Shown here piece after piece: positions 4,051-7,193 of a stretch of DNA of 7,193 bases (positions are counted from its first letter, which is position 1; each line of letters opens with the position of its first letter). Below the pieces are notes generated by a model. That model did no database searches. It was not told where the DNA came from and worked only from the letters and a program-made list of their open reading frames with translations. The stretch is from Candidatus Omnitrophota bacterium (GTDB taxonomy: Bacteria > NPL-UPA2 > BS750m-G34): the NCBI GenBank assembly GCA_030640045.1, contig DAOWKF010000037.1, positions 1 through 7,193 on the forward strand. The letters run 5' to 3'. The position numbers were made by a program, and so were the translations under genes.

Positions 4051-6788
4051 TGCAGAAACTAATCTTCTGGGTTCTTAAGCATCCGATTATTTCAATAGGA
4101 CTGCTGGTCATAATCACAGTTGGTCTATGCTGGAAGGTCAATACCTTAGAGATAGATTCTTCAGCTGAGGGGTTGATGGTGGAGGGTGACCCTGCCCGGG
4201 ACTACTATGAGACTATCAAGGAGAAGTTCGGGGATGATAACCTGACAGTTGTCGTCTTACAGGCTGATGATATCTTTACTGCGCCTGCCTTGCGCACTAT
4301 AGGTAATATAACAGGGGACTTAGAGTCTATAGAAGGCGTGGCAAGCGTCGAGAGCCTTACGACAGTGAACAGGATCCATGGTGTAGAAGATACTCTCGAT
4401 ACAGGGCCTCTTATTGATGAGATCCCTGAAGATGCAGCAGGGCTTAATGACCTTCGCAAGATTGCCATGCGCAATTATATCTATATAAATAATGTCATCT
4501 CTAAAAATGCCGAAACTGCGGCAATAAATATCTTTACGACAAAACCCGAAGATAAGAATTTTAATAAAAAGTTCTCAAGGCAGGTTGATGAGATTATTGA
4601 TAAATATAAAGGCTCCTTTGATGTCTATCAGATAGGCACGCCGCTTACCAAGGTTACTTTCAGTTCTTATATTGAAGGAGACCAGAGGAAACTTATGCCG
4701 TATGCCGTCCTTGTATTGGTGGCGATTTTATTTTTTGCATTTAGAAACATCGTTGGAGTGATTGTCCCTCTTGCAACAGCGGGCTTAAGTATTTTCTGGA
4801 CACTTGGTTTTATGGCCTGGCTGAAATTCCCGATTAATGTAGTTACGGCTATTATCCCGGCGCTCCTTATCGCTATTGGGTCAACTGAAGATACACATAT
4901 GATTTCTGAATATTATCTAGAGCTCATTAAAGGGCATGTGAAAAAAGACGCAGTTAAACGTATGGTCAAGCGCCTGGCCCTGCCCATACTCCTCACCTCT
5001 TTTACAACAGCGCTCGGTTTTTCAACCCTGGCAACCAATAAGATTACAATACTCCGGCAATTCGGCATTGTATCTTCTTTTGGCCTGGCAATTAATTTTA
5101 TTATTACGATAGTTGTTGTGCCGATAATCCTTCATTTACTTAAGGTCCCTAAGCACCTCAGCGGCAGTGCGGGGTCTTCATCCCCCGGCAGTGATTCAAA
5201 GAAATGGGGGGCATTGGATTCAATGTTACGGAAGATAGGTAATATTGACCTCTCTAAAAAATTTGCTATTACTGCCATAACTTCTTTCCTGGTCGGGCTG
5301 TCGATTATTGGATGTTTCCGTCTTCAGATAAATACTGATTTTGTCAGTTATTTTAAAGAGAGCTCTTTTATCAGAAAGAGGAGCAAGTCCATCCATGAAA
5401 ATTTGGCCGGGGGGCTCAATTTTTACACGGTTATTGAAACAGAGAAAGAGGATGGGGTATTAGAGCCAAAGGTCTTAAGGCAGATTGCCAGGCTTGAGAG
5501 ATATCTAAATGATACAGGGAAGTTTGATAAGACCATTTCTATAACCGATCATTTAAGTGTTATGAACAGGGAGATGAACGCGGGAGATAAAAAGTTTCAG
5601 CATGTCCCTGATTCTAAAGAGAGTGCAGTGCAGTATCTATTGATGATGGATGACGAAGATATAGAGAAATATCTCGATTACGAAAGGGCTGCGGCCAATA
5701 TTGTAGTACGGCATAATATCACCAGCTCCTCAGAACTGAGACGGGAATTAAAAAAAATAATGGCCTATTGCAGAGATAATATGTCTCCGGACATTAAGGT
5801 CAAGGTTACAGGAGAAGGAATTTTAATAAATAATGCTGCTGATGCCATGGCCCGGGGACAGGCTACAAGTCTGGGCCTTGCCCTTGGAGCAATATTTATA
5901 ATCATGAGTATCTTGTTTCTCTCTATTAAGGCCGGGTTTTTATCTCTTATACCCAACTTCTTGCCGATAGTTTTTAATTTTGGAATTATGGGCTGGGCAG
6001 GTATTCCGCTCAACACAGGGACATGCATGGTAGCTGCGATTGCCCTTGGTATAGCTGTAGATGATACCATCCATTTTATGGCGCGTTATCACCGGGAAAT
6101 GAAAGAGAGCCTGGATCAGAAAAAGGCCATGTATAATTCCCTTCTTGGAGAAGGTAAACCAATTATGTTTACTTCAGTTGCGCTTGCCTTTGGATTTATA
6201 ATACTGGTTTTGTCAAATTTTAATCCGACGATCCAGTTTGGTTTTCTTTCCGCGATTGTCATGCTCACAGCATATCTCTCTGATATGTTTGTAACCCCGA
6301 CCCTCATGGCCTCAACCCAGCTCGTTACCCTGTGGGATATGGTTGGGTTAAAGCTGCGTAAGGACATTACCAGGATAAGCCCTCTCTTTGCAGGTCTATC
6401 TCATTCCCAGGCCAAGAAGGTAGTCCTCCTCGGGAGCATGCCGCTTTTTCATAAAGGAGACTATATCCTGAAGCAGGGAGAAAAGGGTAGAGAGATGTAT
6501 GTAATTGTCACAGGCTCTGCAGAGGTATCTCTTGATAGTCCGCAAGGACAGAAGAAATTGGCCGTACTTAATTCCGGCGAGATGGTAGGTGAAATGGGTA
6601 TGGTTGGTGAAGGGGTGCGCTCGGCAAATGTAATAGTCCTGGAAGACAGTTATATTATGAAGATAGATGAAAGTTCCCTTGACAGGATTGCCCGCAGGTT
6701 CCCGCGCATTGCTACGAAACTATTTTTCAATATCTCTAAAGTCCTCAGCCGGCGCCTGGCCAAACAGAATGTCATCCAGACTTCTTAA
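4050..6788 (+). CDS. RND/MMPL-family (HAE3-like) transporter with C-terminal cyclic-nucleotide-binding domain
   Basis: 912-residue inner-membrane transporter made of two MMPL halves plus a cytoplasmic sensor. TM segments by inspection: 11-28, 216-231, 234-258, 262-286, 309-328, 338-364, then 405-422, 606-626, 628-650, 657-677, 704-722, 728-752. Two large periplasmic loops (about 30-215 and 423-605) follow TM1 and TM7, as in RND pumps. Acidic residues in TM4 (GSTEDTH, E280/D281) and TM10 (AVDDTIH, D671/D672) fit the proton relay. A Ser/Gly-rich linker (371-383) joins the halves. Residues about 775-905 are a CNBD: ISPLFAGLS, GDYILKQGEKGREMYVI, and a cassette with G847, E848, R857 and S858. Twelve TMs place this domain in the cytosol. 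Close relatives export hydrophobic or amphiphilic molecules such as lipids or hopanoids. The ATG overlaps the TAA of the LolA-like gene, with an AGGG 6 nt upstream. Nucleotide gating of transport is inferred. Confidence 0.9.
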   Translation: MQKLIFWVLKHPIISIGLLVIITVGLCWKVNTLEIDSSAEGLMVEGDPARDYYETIKEKFGDDNLTVVVLQADDIFTAPALRTIGNITGDLESIEGVASVESLTTVNRIHGVEDTLDTGPLIDEIPEDAAGLNDLRKIAMRNYIYINNVISKNAETAAINIFTTKPEDKNFNKKFSRQVDEIIDKYKGSFDVYQIGTPLTKVTFSSYIEGDQRKLMPYAVLVLVAILFFAFRNIVGVIVPLATAGLSIFWTLGFMAWLKFPINVVTAIIPALLIAIGSTEDTHMISEYYLELIKGHVKKDAVKRMVKRLALPILLTSFTTALGFSTLATNKITILRQFGIVSSFGLAINFIITIVVVPIILHLLKVPKHLSGSAGSSSPGSDSKKWGALDSMLRKIGNIDLSKKFAITAITSFLVGLSIIGCFRLQINTDFVSYFKESSFIRKRSKSIHENLAGGLNFYTVIETEKEDGVLEPKVLRQIARLERYLNDTGKFDKTISITDHLSVMNREMNAGDKKFQHVPDSKESAVQYLLMMDDEDIEKYLDYERAAANIVVRHNITSSSELRRELKKIMAYCRDNMSPDIKVKVTGEGILINNAADAMARGQATSLGLALGAIFIIMSILFLSIKAGFLSLIPNFLPIVFNFGIMGWAGIPLNTGTCMVAAIALGIAVDDTIHFMARYHREMKESLDQKKAMYNSLLGEGKPIMFTSVALAFGFIILVLSNFNPTIQFGFLSAIVMLTAYLSDMFVTPTLMASTQLVTLWDMVGLKLRKDITRISPLFAGLSHSQAKKVVLLGSMPLFHKGDYILKQGEKGREMYVIVTGSAEVSLDSPQGQKKLAVLNSGEMVGEMGMVGEGVRSANVIVLEDSYIMKIDESSLDRIARRFPRIATKLFFNISKVLSRRLAKQNVIQTS

Positions 6789-7193
6789 GACCACCGGCAG
6801 AAAAATTATCGGGGCTATAGACTTAGGTGCCTCTCGCGCTAAATTTATCATTGGCATTTTCACCCGGGATAGATTTAAGGTAGAGGAATTGTACCGCTTT
6901 GAAAACGCGCCGATAAATCTATATTTCAAAACCCATCGTAACACCCTCCATAAGATGTACTGGGATGACCTTATGATTTACCAGGAGATAATCAAGGCGC
7001 TGAAGATTTTTTCTAAAGAATATAAAGACGGCCTTAGTTCCCTGGGCATAGATACGTGGGGGACAGACGGCGCATTTTATACAGCCACAGGCGAGATGCT
7101 CGACCGGGTATATAATTACCGCGACCACCGGCTTGATAGCGTAAGAAAAGAGATGTTTAAGATTTGTCCGGAGAAAAGACTTTTTGAAATGAC
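6769..7193 (+). CDS. FGGY carbohydrate kinase, rhamnulokinase-like, N-terminal 141 residues (runs off the right edge)
   Basis: First 141 residues of a sugar kinase of the ASKHA/FGGY family. AIDLGASRAKF (16-26) is the phosphate-1 loop. The spacing and wording of RFENAPIN (43-50), MYWDDL (63-68), LGIDTWGTDGAF (92-103) and YNYRDHR (115-121) resemble rhamnulokinase (RhaB), which phosphorylates L-rhamnulose. The family's usual WGVDF or similar is WGTDG here, so the sugar could differ. The ATP-binding half and catalytic aspartate lie outside the window. The ATG at 6769 is the nearest in-frame start and gives a 20-nt overlap with the transporter gene in another frame; no Shine-Dalgarno is clear. Its N-terminus is about 13 residues longer than usual before the phosphate loop. 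It is co-directional and probably co-transcribed, but a functional link to lipid transport is not evident. Confidence 0.85.
   Translation, partial: MSSRLLKTTGRKIIGAIDLGASRAKFIIGIFTRDRFKVEELYRFENAPINLYFKTHRNTLHKMYWDDLMIYQEIIKALKIFSKEYKDGLSSLGIDTWGTDGAFYTATGEMLDRVYNYRDHRLDSVRKEMFKICPEKRLFEM

Noticed and set aside
6720..7128. Minus-strand open frames opposite the kinase start
   Set aside because: The plus strand here encodes clear FGGY motifs in one continuous frame; the antisense translations are not protein-like.
1..7193. CRISPR array, tRNA or rRNA gene, insertion sequence, attachment site or factor-independent terminator
   Set aside because: No spaced direct repeats, cloverleaf, terminal inverted repeats or GC-rich hairpin followed by a T-run were seen; nearly all bases are in coding regions.

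Overview
The window looks like a chromosomal segment from a Gram-negative (diderm) bacterium of moderate GC content. An LpxH-like phosphoesterase, a secreted LolA-like lipid carrier and an RND/MMPL transporter all point to an outer membrane. The mix of endonuclease Q, a small UvrD-type helicase, a cyclic-nucleotide-regulated envelope operon and a rhamnulokinase-like sugar kinase would suit an uncultured lineage such as Omnitrophota or a deltaproteobacteria-like group. That placement is only a guess, because no marker gene is present.

Layout: two transcription units diverge from a 67-bp intergenic region (2050-2116). Leftward (minus strand), an endonuclease Q-type PHP nuclease (2049-781) is followed, with a TAATG stop/start overlap, by a UvrD-superfamily helicase that runs off the left edge. 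Rightward (plus strand) there is a tightly packed operon of five genes. It encodes a stand-alone cyclic-nucleotide-binding domain protein (2117-2488), a calcineurin-like phosphoesterase related to LpxH (2494-3234), a LolA-like secreted lipid carrier (3253-4050), a 12-TM RND/MMPL (HAE3-like) transporter with a C-terminal cyclic-nucleotide-binding domain (4050-6788), and the start of an FGGY/rhamnulokinase-family kinase (6769 to the right edge). Gene gaps are 5 nt, 18 nt, a 1-nt overlap and a 20-nt overlap. The only stretch without a gene is the divergent promoter region.

How the genes may work together: the leftward pair looks like a DNA-repair unit for deaminated bases. The nuclease ends in QLNLF, which closely matches the bacterial sliding-clamp-binding pentapeptide and suggests recruitment to the replisome, as archaeal EndoQ is recruited by PCNA. 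The rightward operon looks like a lipid or amphiphile trafficking module: an inner-membrane RND pump, a periplasmic carrier, an LpxH-like enzyme and two cyclic-nucleotide sensor domains. One sensor is free and one is fused to the cytoplasmic end of the pump.

The most striking points are the RND-CNBD fusion with a second CNBD at the head of the same operon, the clamp-motif tail on EndoQ, and the divergent promoters. The promoters share one -35 region, and their predicted start sites lie about 2 nt from each ATG, which implies leaderless mRNAs in both directions.
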